Assembly (NCBI GenBank): GCA_028724885.1 | Contig: JAQYTJ010000053.1 | Location: 1-45,740, forward strand | Reading direction: 5' to 3' | From: Bacteroidales bacterium | GTDB lineage: Bacteria > Bacteroidota > Bacteroidia > Bacteroidales > UBA932 | Length of the DNA: 45,740 nt | Made by a program: the position numbers and the translations under genes | The notes under the pieces: generated by a model | The model's input: the letters and a program-made list of their open reading frames with translations, nothing else | Told to the model about the DNA's origin: nothing | Databases searched by the model: none | Shown here: piece after piece, positions 36,055 to 45,577 of the stretch | How the letters are laid out: each line of letters starts with the position of its first letter | Numbering within the stretch: position 1 is the stretch's first letter

Positions 36055-37353
36055 ATGAAAAAATTTTTCTACCTCTTGATGGCAGCAGCAGCGATGGCGC
36101 TATACGCCTGCAACAATGACGATGAGAAGTCAAAGACCAACACCGTGACAATTAACGTGCTGATTGACAACGAAAAAATTTCCGATGCCGTGGACGTAAC
36201 ATTGACAAGCAAATCCAGCTCTACCTCTTATGTGGCGACCACCACAGGTGGTGTTGCTACGTTCAGCGTTACTGCGGGAATCTACGAAGCCATCGCTACT
36301 ATGTACAAAGAGTCTGCGATATACAATGGCAACAATTCATCGGTGACGGTGACTGACGGGGGTGCCAATGCGTTCAACCTGGACATGGTCAAGTCCACCA
36401 CAAGCCAGGTCATAATCAAGGAGCTGTATTTCGGGGGCTGCATGGACAACGCCGGAGCCAAGCATTTCTTGAATGATGCTTATGTAACGCTCTACAACAA
36501 TTCCCCTGTCGAGGCAGACGCAAGCAATTATGCTTTCGGGATGGTTTACCCTGCTAATTCGAATACCAACAGCAACTACAGGAAGGATGGTGAACTGACT
36601 TACACAGACTACCTCCCATGCTGGAATGCTGTGTGGTGGTTCCAGTCCGGCACGCAAGTCAAGATTCCTGCATACTCTCAGATAGTGATAGCTATGAAGG
36701 GTGCAATCGACAACACGGCCACCTATTCGAATTCAGTGGACCTGAGCAATGCCGACTTCGCAATGTACGACCCTGAGGTGTTCACGTTCCCAGCTGCCTA
36801 TCCAGCGCCGTCCAGCAAGATTCCTTCTTCGCATTATCTTAAAACCTATCTTTACGGCATGGCCACGGCTTGGCCTTTGTCGAACAGTTCCCCTGCCTTC
36901 GTAGTGTTCTCTCCTGAAGGCACGACGGCGGAGGCCTTCGTGAAAACGGCATCGAACATAGAGACTACAGGCAGTAAGGCGTACGCCTGCGCCAAGGTTC
37001 CTGTAAGTTGGGTGATGGACGGAGTCGAGGTCTACAATGCCACGGTTCTGGACAAGAGCAATAAGAGGCTTCTGAGCAGCTTGGATGCTGGATACGTGAA
37101 ATTCACCAACAAGCTTGGGTACACGGTTTACAGGAACGTGAATAAAGAGGCGACCGAGGCTTTGCAGGAGAATGTTGGCAAGTTGGTTTACGATTATGCC
37201 GGAGGCACTGCCGACGTAGAGAACGGTTCCACGGATCCTTCCGGCATTGATGCTGAGGCATCAATCGCAAAAGGCGCGCACATCATATTCAAAGACACGA
37301 ATAACTCCACGAACGACTTCCACCAGAGAAAGGTCGCTTCTATAAAGAAATGA
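36055..37353 (+). CDS. DUF4876 lipoprotein
   Basis: 432-residue lipoprotein; MKKFFYLLMAAAAMALYAC gives a lipidated Cys19 followed by an acidic NNDDEKS stretch, a pattern that in Bacteroidetes often directs proteins to the cell surface. An N-terminal immunoglobulin-like beta domain (about 28-112, TVTINVLIDNEKISDAVDVTL...YEAIATMYKE) is followed by the DUF4876 body starting QVIIKELYFGGCMDNAGAKHFLNDAYVTLYNNS, which suggests a lamin-tail-like beta sandwich. Function unestablished. Placed directly behind the TonB receptor, it may be a substrate-binding partner, taking the place of SusD. Its stop overlaps the next start by 4 nt. Confidence 0.85.
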   Translation: MKKFFYLLMAAAAMALYACNNDDEKSKTNTVTINVLIDNEKISDAVDVTLTSKSSSTSYVATTTGGVATFSVTAGIYEAIATMYKESAIYNGNNSSVTVTDGGANAFNLDMVKSTTSQVIIKELYFGGCMDNAGAKHFLNDAYVTLYNNSPVEADASNYAFGMVYPANSNTNSNYRKDGELTYTDYLPCWNAVWWFQSGTQVKIPAYSQIVIAMKGAIDNTATYSNSVDLSNADFAMYDPEVFTFPAAYPAPSSKIPSSHYLKTYLYGMATAWPLSNSSPAFVVFSPEGTTAEAFVKTASNIETTGSKAYACAKVPVSWVMDGVEVYNATVLDKSNKRLLSSLDAGYVKFTNKLGYTVYRNVNKEATEALQENVGKLVYDYAGGTADVENGSTDPSGIDAEASIAKGAHIIFKDTNNSTNDFHQRKVASIKK

Positions 37354-38954
37354 AGCGAGGAATCTTCATATTTTTAGGAATATTCTGTCTTTCCACCATT
37401 CCGGCATTCTCTCAGACGGAAGAGTGGAAGGACGAATATTTTAGGCTCTCGAAACGTGCTGACTTCTCCAATCCCGCCTGGCTTACCGAAGTCAAGGGGG
37501 CGGCATCGACCGTCAGGCTCAATTTCGACAAGTCTGACGGCGGCTTGATAGACATCGGAGAATCGTCCGACTCTTGGCAAGGAGGGCTGGATGCCAGGTC
37601 ATTTCTGCGCATCTCGAACAGGCTGCAAGCCTATGGGAGAATGGAATATGGCTATTTCCATGGCAGCAATATGGGAGGGCCAATTTTACTCGACCACTAT
37701 TATAACCCCGTGAACTTTTTCGAGAGCACGGACACCACGACCGGGAGCAAGATTCTAGAGAAATATTCCCTCGAAGGGGCGCTTGCATATTCATTGAGCG
37801 ACCGCCTGAATCTCGCCGGCAAAATTCTCTACGAGACAGCCAATTATGCAAAGCGGAAAGACCCTCGCCCGAACAACCAATGGATGGACATGGAAGTCGA
37901 GGTGGGCATAAAGTATTCCTTCAGGCAGGGGGGGCCTACCGCAGGCTTCGGAGTTACCTATGCCAAGACTCTGGAAACCATAGATATAGATCTTTTCGGT
38001 ACTTTGGACAGGAATTATTTCTACTTGGTGGACTACGGAGGCATATTTGGGAAGGTAGAGCAGATCGAGGGCGACAATGGTTACCTGTCTGTCACCAACG
38101 ATAGACCAATGTTCAACCAGTTTTTCGGAGGAAATGCCCAGCTGTGCTATCCGATTTCCGAAAGGCTTGCTCTCAGGCTGGATGCCGGAGTCGCCTATCG
38201 GGACGGCTATTTCGGCAAGAAGAATTATTCGTCGGTGAGATTCTGTGATTTCACGGGATGGAGATACTTTGCCCACGGATGGCTGGACTACAGCGCAGAG
38301 AAGCTTTCCCACAGGTTGGAAGGCTCGCTCAACGTCATGACGACCGAAAACGAGGAAAACTCGTGGCGTATCTCCACAAATCCTGGGGAGGATTCCAGAA
38401 TAGAATATTTTGGCAAGAACAAGGCCGGGAACAAGACGGTCGGGAAAGTGAATGTGACATATTCATTGAGCAAGAACTCAAAGGAAGGAATCCTCCCGTC
38501 TTGGGGCGCAGGTATTTCATACAGCGGCTTCTTGGTTGACCAGAAAGGAATTCTCTATCCTTTCTACAGAAAGCAGAAGCTGAACCAGAACCTCATCAAG
38601 GCCTTCGGGCTAAAGAATATTTACTCGAAGCATGGGCTTCTGAGCATTTCCGGAGAGGTAAGGTACGCCTTCCATGGCGACGACCTGAAGAATGAGGATG
38701 GCAGCTACGCAAGCGCATCCGGTTCCCATCGCTCGATCGATGACTACCTCAACAAAACATTTGAATATTACGACTCATCCAGCTTGGGAGCCGGGTTCGG
38801 CGTACGCTATTCCATAGCTAAAAAAATCCGGGGGCATGAATATAATTTCTTCGCTGAAATCTCGGATTCATACGACAACCTTACCGGCAAGGCGGAATAC
38901 CTTACCGGCAGCAACAGAAACAAATTACTCTTAACTATAGGATGCGATTTTTAA
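37350..38954 (+). CDS. DUF6850 outer-membrane beta-barrel protein
   Basis: 534 residues. Signal peptide MKRGIFIFLGIFCLSTIPAFSQ; then DEYFRLSKRADFSNPAWLTEVKGAASTVRLNFD and a long series of amphipathic strands (alternating aromatic residues, e.g. RSFLRISNRLQAYGRMEYGYFHGSN, GGITYAKTLE-type turns). It ends RNKLLLTIGCDF, with a C-terminal Phe as in outer-membrane barrels. It corresponds to the family called DUF6850 in Bacteroidetes, which tends to occur beside DUF4876 proteins. No enzymatic motif. Overlaps DUF4876 by 4 nt and the protease by 13 nt. Confidence 0.82.
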   Translation: MKRGIFIFLGIFCLSTIPAFSQTEEWKDEYFRLSKRADFSNPAWLTEVKGAASTVRLNFDKSDGGLIDIGESSDSWQGGLDARSFLRISNRLQAYGRMEYGYFHGSNMGGPILLDHYYNPVNFFESTDTTTGSKILEKYSLEGALAYSLSDRLNLAGKILYETANYAKRKDPRPNNQWMDMEVEVGIKYSFRQGGPTAGFGVTYAKTLETIDIDLFGTLDRNYFYLVDYGGIFGKVEQIEGDNGYLSVTNDRPMFNQFFGGNAQLCYPISERLALRLDAGVAYRDGYFGKKNYSSVRFCDFTGWRYFAHGWLDYSAEKLSHRLEGSLNVMTTENEENSWRISTNPGEDSRIEYFGKNKAGNKTVGKVNVTYSLSKNSKEGILPSWGAGISYSGFLVDQKGILYPFYRKQKLNQNLIKAFGLKNIYSKHGLLSISGEVRYAFHGDDLKNEDGSYASASGSHRSIDDYLNKTFEYYDSSSLGAGFGVRYSIAKKIRGHEYNFFAEISDSYDNLTGKAEYLTGSNRNKLLLTIGCDF

Positions 38955-41764
38955 AGAATATCCTCGCAGCCGCCCTGATGGCTGCAACTGCTTGGCATGC
39001 TCAGGCCCAGCAGCTTCCTTCAGACCCTGAGCTTAGGACCGGAAAACTGCCGAACGGCCTCACCTACTACATAAGACAGAACATCAACGAAAAAGGAATA
39101 GCCGACTTTTATATTGTCCACAATGTGGGAGCCCTGCAGGAGGAAGACAACCAGGACGGGCTGGCTCATTTCTTGGAACACATGGCGTTCAACGGACTGA
39201 AACACTATCCGAAGAAAACCATGCTGGAATTTCTTGGGAAGAATGGAGTGAAATTCGGGGCAAACGTGAATGCTTTCACTTCTCGCAGCGAGACCTGCTA
39301 TCACATAGACAAGGTGCCGCTCAAGAGAGATTCTTTCGTGGATTCCGTGCTGATGGTTCTGCACGACTGGTCGCACGACATTCTTTGTGAGAATGATGAG
39401 CTGGATGCGGAGAGGGGCGTGATCCGTGAAGAATGGAGGCGAAGCAATGATGCCAAACGCAGAATTTTCAACGTTCAGACCGGCATGGTCTACCAAGGGG
39501 CTAAGCCGTCGAAGCGTACCGTGCTGGGTTCGTTGGATGTGATCAATAATTTCAATAGGGATGAGATACTGGACTTCTACCACAAATGGTACCGCCCGGA
39601 CTTGCAGGCAATAATAATAGTGGGGGACATCGATGCCTCGGCGATGGAAGCCAAGGTCAGGAATATGTTTTCAGACATCCCTGCCGATCTGAATCCTGCC
39701 CCGAAAGAGAGGTACCTTGCGCCTGAGGCTGACGGCCCCATATTCCAGAATCACATCGACAGCACGATTTCTTTCTTTGCGCTCAAGGTATTCTACCGCC
39801 AGCTGTTCCCGTCCGTGCGGTCCGACGAGTCTTTCTGGAAAGATCGTTTCTGCCGGGAAATGGTTTCTAGCATAATGTCCTCCAGGATGCGCCAGCAAAT
39901 CGAGAATCCGGATGCTCCGATTAAATCGGCGGTGCTGGTCACCTATCCTGAGTCCAATGACTATTACGTCTCGTTATTCACGATTCTTGGAAAGAAAGGT
40001 GCTGACCAGAAAGAAGTATTCCGGTTCTGCAAGAGGAACGTGGAGTCGATGCTTCAGCATGGGGTTTCGCAAGAAGAAGTGGATGCTGCGAAATTGCAGG
40101 AGGGGCAGCGATGGCATCTGGACAGGCCGAAGCTTGCCTCCGCCATCAAGAACAGCGAATATGTCGCTGTCTTCCATGACAATTTCATAGGAGGCTATGC
40201 CACTACTACTCCTGCACGGATGCATGAAATTCAGAAAGAGATTCTAGGCAGCATCACCAGGGACGATGTTCAGCAGAGCATCGATAAGATGTTCAAGGAT
40301 TCCGATGCAATATATTCATGGTTCGGCAAGCCGGAGGATGAGTCGAAGATTCCTTCTGCGGACGAAGTGAAGGCCATCATCGCAGAAATTGAAGGCAGTT
40401 CTGTCGCTCCTGGATATGCCAGCATAAAGAAAGTGGATTTGAGCGTGACGGCTCCTGAAGGGACTCTCGGCAAGGCTGGGAAGAGAATCAGCCAGCTGCC
40501 GGAGACGAAGATTTGGAAGCTGGACAATGGCATCACGGTCTATTATACTCCTGTGCGCGAGGCTTCAGCCACGCCTGCTCTGTCTCTTGCCATGTATTTC
40601 AACACTGGCTACAAAGCCTTCCCACAAGACAAGATAGCCGAATCTGAATATGCTTCCACGCTCATACGCCAATACTCCGGAATCCGTGGGGTCTTGAACG
40701 ACGGACTTTCCAAGGATGCAGGCTTGAGCGGAGTTTCGCGGATGCTGAGAATCCAGCGCAATTCTGCCTCGATCGTGATTTCCGCCCCGAAGGACAAGGC
40801 CGAGAATGCATTCAGGCTTGCCTCCCTGTCCATTACGGCCCCTTATGTCATAGACGGGAAATCGGTTGCGATTAACCGTAAAAGAACGCTGGAGTCCCTT
40901 GGAGAAGAGAAGAAAGACGCGCAGAGATTCAACGAAGCGAGCGACTCTCTCATACACGAGGGGCATCCTTGGCTCTGCAGAATAGATTCTGCGGACGTGC
41001 TCTCTGCCGACTCCAGTTTCGTGAAGGAAATATATTCAAGGGAATACGGTCGCATAGAAGGCATGGAGGCTTACGTCGCCAGCAGCCTTCCTGAGGCGGA
41101 GGTAGAGGAATATGTCAGGAAGTACCTGTCGTCCATCGACGTCAAGGATTATTCCTGGAAAATTGCAGATGCGCAACCTTACCTCGCCACTTTCAAGGGA
41201 AGCAAGGAGTTCTCAATGAAAGGGAAGAAAGTCATGAACCCGTACACAGTCGTCTACAAACTCTATAAATCAAATATTAAGGTCACGGCGAGAAACCTGG
41301 CGGCGGTGGATTTTGCGGACTACATTCTGTCGCAGCGTCTCCTGAATCAGATCCGGGAGAAACGCGGTGGAACCTACACCGTTAGTTTTTCTACGACCGT
41401 CAGCGAGCGCTATGGTGGTTACTCCGAGTCGGAGATTAGCTTCAAGACTCGTCCTGAGCTTGCCCTGACATTAATCGAGGACATGGACGGAATTGTTGAG
41501 AAATTCTGCTCTGAAGGCCCTACGGAAAAAGAACTTTACGAAGCTCGCACTTATCTGGTTAAGAGGCAGCGTGAGCGCGATGCGGTGAAAAGGGAGTCCA
41601 TGCCTCGAATCAATACGGAAGCCATCAATTTCGTCCGAAACAAAATAGACCCTTCTGTCAATTACGTGAAAGCCTACGAGGAGGTTGGCGTGAAGGATGT
41701 CTGCGAAATTGTAGGCAGGCTGACCAGAAAAGATTCCTATACTATGACTTATACGGAGGAATGA
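38942..41764 (+). CDS. M16 family zinc metalloprotease, periplasmic
   Basis: 940-residue insulinase/pitrilysin-type protease with a Sec signal (MRFLKNILAAALMAATAWHAQAQQ), so probably soluble in the periplasm. Zinc motif H76-FL-E79-H80, distal Glu pair E163-E164 in GVIREEWRR. The second half has a typical inactive M16 domain with the R-Y-like pair near the end (NQIREKRGGTYTVSFST at about 802-818). Its ATG lies inside the end of the DUF6850 gene (13-nt overlap), and the S46 gene begins 1 nt after its stop. It is distinct from the lipoprotein M16 at 14754: no lipobox and no insert after the zinc motif. Confidence 0.94.
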   Translation: MRFLKNILAAALMAATAWHAQAQQLPSDPELRTGKLPNGLTYYIRQNINEKGIADFYIVHNVGALQEEDNQDGLAHFLEHMAFNGLKHYPKKTMLEFLGKNGVKFGANVNAFTSRSETCYHIDKVPLKRDSFVDSVLMVLHDWSHDILCENDELDAERGVIREEWRRSNDAKRRIFNVQTGMVYQGAKPSKRTVLGSLDVINNFNRDEILDFYHKWYRPDLQAIIIVGDIDASAMEAKVRNMFSDIPADLNPAPKERYLAPEADGPIFQNHIDSTISFFALKVFYRQLFPSVRSDESFWKDRFCREMVSSIMSSRMRQQIENPDAPIKSAVLVTYPESNDYYVSLFTILGKKGADQKEVFRFCKRNVESMLQHGVSQEEVDAAKLQEGQRWHLDRPKLASAIKNSEYVAVFHDNFIGGYATTTPARMHEIQKEILGSITRDDVQQSIDKMFKDSDAIYSWFGKPEDESKIPSADEVKAIIAEIEGSSVAPGYASIKKVDLSVTAPEGTLGKAGKRISQLPETKIWKLDNGITVYYTPVREASATPALSLAMYFNTGYKAFPQDKIAESEYASTLIRQYSGIRGVLNDGLSKDAGLSGVSRMLRIQRNSASIVISAPKDKAENAFRLASLSITAPYVIDGKSVAINRKRTLESLGEEKKDAQRFNEASDSLIHEGHPWLCRIDSADVLSADSSFVKEIYSREYGRIEGMEAYVASSLPEAEVEEYVRKYLSSIDVKDYSWKIADAQPYLATFKGSKEFSMKGKKVMNPYTVVYKLYKSNIKVTARNLAAVDFADYILSQRLLNQIREKRGGTYTVSFSTTVSERYGGYSESEISFKTRPELALTLIEDMDGIVEKFCSEGPTEKELYEARTYLVKRQRERDAVKRESMPRINTEAINFVRNKIDPSVNYVKAYEEVGVKDVCEIVGRLTRKDSYTMTYTEE

Positions 41765-41765
41765 C

Positions 41766-43862
41766 ATGAATATATTCAAGACAATTTCAGCTGGCTTATC
41801 CATGTGCCTCGTTCTTTTGGGAGGGGAGATTTCCCATGCATCGGCAGATGAGGGCATGTGGATGATCCAGGATATTCACGAGGCTCTGGAAAAGAATATG
41901 CAGGCGCGTGGGCTTCGTCTCTCCGCAGGGGAAATCTATAATGCAGACGCTCCCGGAGCCTCTATTTCCGATGCCGTAGTGTCGTTAGGCTTCTATTGCA
42001 CCGGTAGCGTTATTTCCAGTAACGGCCTCATAATCACGAATCATCACTGCGCCTACGCCAATGTGTCTAAGCTAAGCACTTCGGAACACAATTATTTGGA
42101 AGACGGGTTCTGGGCTATGACATCTGCGGAGGAAATTCCGATAGAAGGGGAGAGCGTCTATTTCCTCAAGAAGGTTATAGATGTGACTGAGGAATATGAT
42201 AATCTGGCAGGAGAGATGCGCCGTAAGCATCAGAATGCAGGGAGTCGGAAGCTCTCTTCGATTCTTGAGAAGAAATATTCCGAAGAGACCGGCCTGGAGG
42301 CAATCCTGAGCTCGATGTGGACGGGGGAGAAACGCTACATGTCTCTCTATAAGGTCTATACGGATCTTCGCTTGGTCGCCGCTCCGCCGCTATGCATCGG
42401 ATATTTCGGCGGAGACGAGGATAACTGGGAGTGGCCTCGGCAGAATTGCGATTTTGCCTTGTACAGGATTTACGAGAACGGCGTTCCCGTAAACTGCCAG
42501 AAAAGCCTGAAGATTTCTTTGAAGGGGTATGAGCCCGGCTCGTTTGCCATGGTCATCGGTTACCCTGGGAGAACGAACAGGTATTCGTCCGCTTCCAGAG
42601 TGAATTATATGGAGCAATACGAGCTTCCCGTCACAACGAGACTTGAGTCTGGCCAGATAAGCATCATCCGGAAATGGATGAATGCGGATCCGCAGGTAAG
42701 GATGAAATATTCCGACTGGTTCTTCGGCCTTTGCAACGCTCAGGAGAACAATTCCGGACTGCTGGGCTGCCTTGGGCGTTTCAGGGTTTATTATGACAAG
42801 GAGGCGCAGGATGATCAGCTGCAGGACTGGATCGATGGCTCAGACGAGAGGAGACGAGTGTGGGGGAAATTGATCCCGAACCTCCGCAAAGCCTACTCCG
42901 AAAGCAATGAAGGCGAGAGAAATAAGGCAATATATAGGGAGACCTTATTCAGAGGCACCTTCATTAGTCGGTATTGTTTCAGGGCTGTAAATGCCCACAG
43001 TCTGGATGATGCTAAGAAATCACTGAGGCGAGCCTTGGACGAAACCGACCCAAGGGTTGAGAAAGAACTGCTCGCATATTCACTTAGCGAGTACATCGAG
43101 AGGCTGGATGCCAGTTATTTCGGCCCTTTCATAAAAAGGCTTCGGTCTCGGTTCGGGAATAACTGGAATGATATGTCCGAATATCTCTGGGACAACAGTC
43201 TCCTCTCCTCAGAGAGTAAAATTAGCAACATCAAGTCGCAGGATGAAGTGAAACGGGATCCTCTCGTGCAGTTGTTCATTGATGTCTCGATAAAGGATTT
43301 CAACAATAGGAATGGTCAGATGCAGAAATGGCAGAAGGCTAATTCTCTAGAGCGGGAATATGAAAGGGCTCTCTATTGGATGCGCATAGATAAAGACATT
43401 TTGCAATATCCTGATGCGAATTTCACCATGAGAATATCTTATGGCACTGTGGGGGGCTATTCGCCGATTGACGGAACCGTTTACGACTGGCGCACTACTA
43501 CCGATGGGATACTGGAGAAATACGACGAGTCCGCCCACGATTTCAACTTGAACCCTCGCCAGCTGCGCCTCCTTAGGCAAGGCCGATGGGGCCGATGGGA
43601 AGCCTCCCGCAAGACTATGTACGTGGACTTCCTGACCGACAACGACATCACGGGCGGTAATTCGGGCAGCCCTGTGCTGGATGCCGACGGAAACCTGATA
43701 GGCCTTGCCTTCGATGGCAACAAGGAGTCTCTAGCCAGCGATGTGTCCTACACATTCGGCTATAACAAATGCATCAACACCGACATCCGGTTCGTCCTCT
43801 GGGTCCTCGACCGCTACGCCGGCATGAAACGCATCCTCAACGAACTCACCTTCGTGAAATAA
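41766..43862 (+). CDS. S46 family dipeptidyl-peptidase, DPP7-like
   Basis: 698-residue periplasmic serine exopeptidase that removes dipeptides from the N-terminus of peptides. Signal peptide to about residue 27 (ISHASA-DEG), then MWMIQDI typical of the family. Catalytic triad elements: NHHC at 92-95 (His), the conserved GGDEDNWEWPR with the Asp, and S633 in GGNSGSPV. Eighteen residues after the Ser there is Gly (AFDGN); in characterised members Gly at this place goes with DPP7-type preference for hydrophobic residues, Arg with DPP11-type preference for acidic ones. Last gene of the TonB receptor operon. Confidence 0.93.
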   Translation: MNIFKTISAGLSMCLVLLGGEISHASADEGMWMIQDIHEALEKNMQARGLRLSAGEIYNADAPGASISDAVVSLGFYCTGSVISSNGLIITNHHCAYANVSKLSTSEHNYLEDGFWAMTSAEEIPIEGESVYFLKKVIDVTEEYDNLAGEMRRKHQNAGSRKLSSILEKKYSEETGLEAILSSMWTGEKRYMSLYKVYTDLRLVAAPPLCIGYFGGDEDNWEWPRQNCDFALYRIYENGVPVNCQKSLKISLKGYEPGSFAMVIGYPGRTNRYSSASRVNYMEQYELPVTTRLESGQISIIRKWMNADPQVRMKYSDWFFGLCNAQENNSGLLGCLGRFRVYYDKEAQDDQLQDWIDGSDERRRVWGKLIPNLRKAYSESNEGERNKAIYRETLFRGTFISRYCFRAVNAHSLDDAKKSLRRALDETDPRVEKELLAYSLSEYIERLDASYFGPFIKRLRSRFGNNWNDMSEYLWDNSLLSSESKISNIKSQDEVKRDPLVQLFIDVSIKDFNNRNGQMQKWQKANSLEREYERALYWMRIDKDILQYPDANFTMRISYGTVGGYSPIDGTVYDWRTTTDGILEKYDESAHDFNLNPRQLRLLRQGRWGRWEASRKTMYVDFLTDNDITGGNSGSPVLDADGNLIGLAFDGNKESLASDVSYTFGYNKCINTDIRFVLWVLDRYAGMKRILNELTFVK

Positions 43863-44058
43863 CGGCCAGGAAGCACCTTTGCCAGCACGCCGCGTCAGAG
43901 ATCCTGCGATCAATCTGCCAATCTGCGTCACATACAATCATGACCTAGAAGGATCTGTCCGTGCAATTAGCGGGTAGGGCACTATTCATCGCAGTGGTGC
44001 GTAATGAGGCTATGCCTGCCCAGGGTGCTTTTAGAAGATGGGGCTTCCAGGTACCAGG

Positions 44059-44601
44059 TTAACGTGATTCGAAGACTTTGGCGAGGGCTTTCTCAATCTT
44101 GTCGGACATCACGGTGCTGACGAGAATCTTTCCGTCAGGTCCTATCAGGTACATGGATGGGATCCATTTTATGCCATAGGTCTTTGCGATTTGCGAGTCT
44201 CGCATGCGCTTGAGCTCGCTCACTTGAATATATTTGAGATCATACTTCTTGATGGCATCTTTCCATTGATCTGCCTTGTCGTCGAAGGATATTCCAACGA
44301 ACTTGACGCCTTTGGGTGCATATTCCTTGTACATTCGCAGCACGTTCGGAATTTCTTTCCTGCAGTCCGGACACCAGGACGCCCAGAAATCCAGCACGAT
44401 GTAATGTCCTTTCAGAGAATAGAGGCTGAAATCCTTGCCTTCGTTTGTCTTGAGCGTGAAATCCGGTGCTGTGGCACTTGGCTTCAGGAGGGTTACGGCA
44501 TATTCGGCGTCATAATCCTTCGTTTCCTCTTGTGCCATGAGGCTGAGGGTGGGAAAGAGCGTCAGGAATATTACTGGGAGTAATTTTAGTAATGCTTTCA
44601 T
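44059..44601 (-). CDS. TlpA-like thioredoxin-family protein
   Basis: 180-residue secreted thiol-disulfide protein. Signal peptide MKALLKLLPVIFLTLFPTLSLMAQ; redoxin domain from APDFTLKTNEGKDFSLYSLKGHYIVLDFWASW. Active site C77-P-D-C80; cis-Pro region KWIPSMYLIGPDGKIL present. Likely acts in the periplasm on disulfides or as a peroxiredoxin-like reductase, as in the AhpC/TSA-TlpA group. It starts 4 nt after the stop of a PfkB kinase gene and shares its transcript. Confidence 0.9.
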   Translation of the reverse strand: MKALLKLLPVIFLTLFPTLSLMAQEETKDYDAEYAVTLLKPSATAPDFTLKTNEGKDFSLYSLKGHYIVLDFWASWCPDCRKEIPNVLRMYKEYAPKGVKFVGISFDDKADQWKDAIKKYDLKYIQVSELKRMRDSQIAKTYGIKWIPSMYLIGPDGKILVSTVMSDKIEKALAKVFESR

Positions 44602-44605
44602 AATA

Positions 44606-45574
44606 TTATTTCAAAGATTTTGCGAAGTCTTGGGTAACGTAATTGTACATGCTGGTGCAACAGTTTGCGGAGAAGGCCTTGGCTATGGCTATCAGGTTGT
44701 CCCACTGGGTTTCGGCCAGGCGGAGATATGACTCTGGTGCAAGTTTGGACAGGCCGTAGATGAAGCCCGCGTTGAAACTGTCGCCTGCGCCTATGGTGCT
44801 TACGGTCTCTACCGGTGCGACCGGATACGTCTTGCGGAAAATGGCAGGAACACAATTTTTGTCCGGTGCCGAAGCCAGTCCCAGTGCGTTGGTGGCTTGG
44901 AGGCTGCGAACTTCTATAGGTTCGACTGACTTTGTGTATATGAAATTCCGGCAGTGAGGAAGAATCTTCTCTGAATATACCTTATCGGGATCATCTATGC
45001 CGTAAAGGGTGATGAAATCCTGATCACTGCCACGCACGACATCGGCATATTCATAATTCTCCTCGACATTGCCCAGCACGTTGCCCAGGTCTTTCCTATG
45101 CGATGGACGGAAGTTGACATCGTAATATAATATTGCTCCCACCGCTTTGGCATATTCAAGGAAAGCCTTAACCTGCGGCCTTACGGCAGGGTTCAGGGCG
45201 AAGAAAGAGCCGAACAGCACCACGTCGCCCGTCTGTATCTGAGGCAGCTTGAATTCGGGGTGGATATCTAGCGCATCGCGGTAGAAGCTGTATTCGGCGT
45301 CATTTTTCTCGTTCAGGAATGCCATCGATATAGGCTGCTTTACCGGCAGCACGTTGACATATTCAGTGCTGACCCCATTCTCTTTCATGAAATCTAAGAT
45401 GATGGCGCCAGGATGGTTGTTTCCTACCTCGGAAATAAAATATGCACTCACTCCAGCCCTGCCAAGCGAAACCATCGAATTGAAGGTAGAGCCGCCTGGA
45501 GCCGCCGTATCCGGCTGATTGTTCTTGAATATTATGTCGAGGACCGTTTCTCCTATTCCTATTACCTTGCGCAT
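44606..45574 (-). CDS. PfkB family carbohydrate kinase, fructokinase-like
   Basis: 322-residue cytoplasmic sugar kinase. N-terminal MRKVIGIGETVLDIIFKNNQPDTAAPGGSTFNSMVSLGR contains the family substrate Asp and GG region; the C-terminal signature TIGAGDSFNAGF carries the catalytic D265. The group best resembles bacterial fructokinases; ribokinase-type substrates are possible. The start at 45574 (ATG) is preferred over an in-frame TTG 18 nt upstream. A strong promoter element lies at 45595-45602. Confidence 0.9.
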   Translation of the reverse strand: MRKVIGIGETVLDIIFKNNQPDTAAPGGSTFNSMVSLGRAGVSAYFISEVGNNHPGAIILDFMKENGVSTEYVNVLPVKQPISMAFLNEKNDAEYSFYRDALDIHPEFKLPQIQTGDVVLFGSFFALNPAVRPQVKAFLEYAKAVGAILYYDVNFRPSHRKDLGNVLGNVEENYEYADVVRGSDQDFITLYGIDDPDKVYSEKILPHCRNFIYTKSVEPIEVRSLQATNALGLASAPDKNCVPAIFRKTYPVAPVETVSTIGAGDSFNAGFIYGLSKLAPESYLRLAETQWDNLIAIAKAFSANCCTSMYNYVTQDFAKSLK

Positions 45575-45577
45575 AGA

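Noticed and set aside
36055..37353. SusD homolog behind the TonB receptor
   Set aside because: It lacks the helical tetratricopeptide-like character of SusD; the sequence is beta-rich and matches DUF4876.
39020..39583. 187-codon minus-strand frame
   Set aside because: Shadow of the M16 protease, which carries the intact HxxEH site in the other strand.
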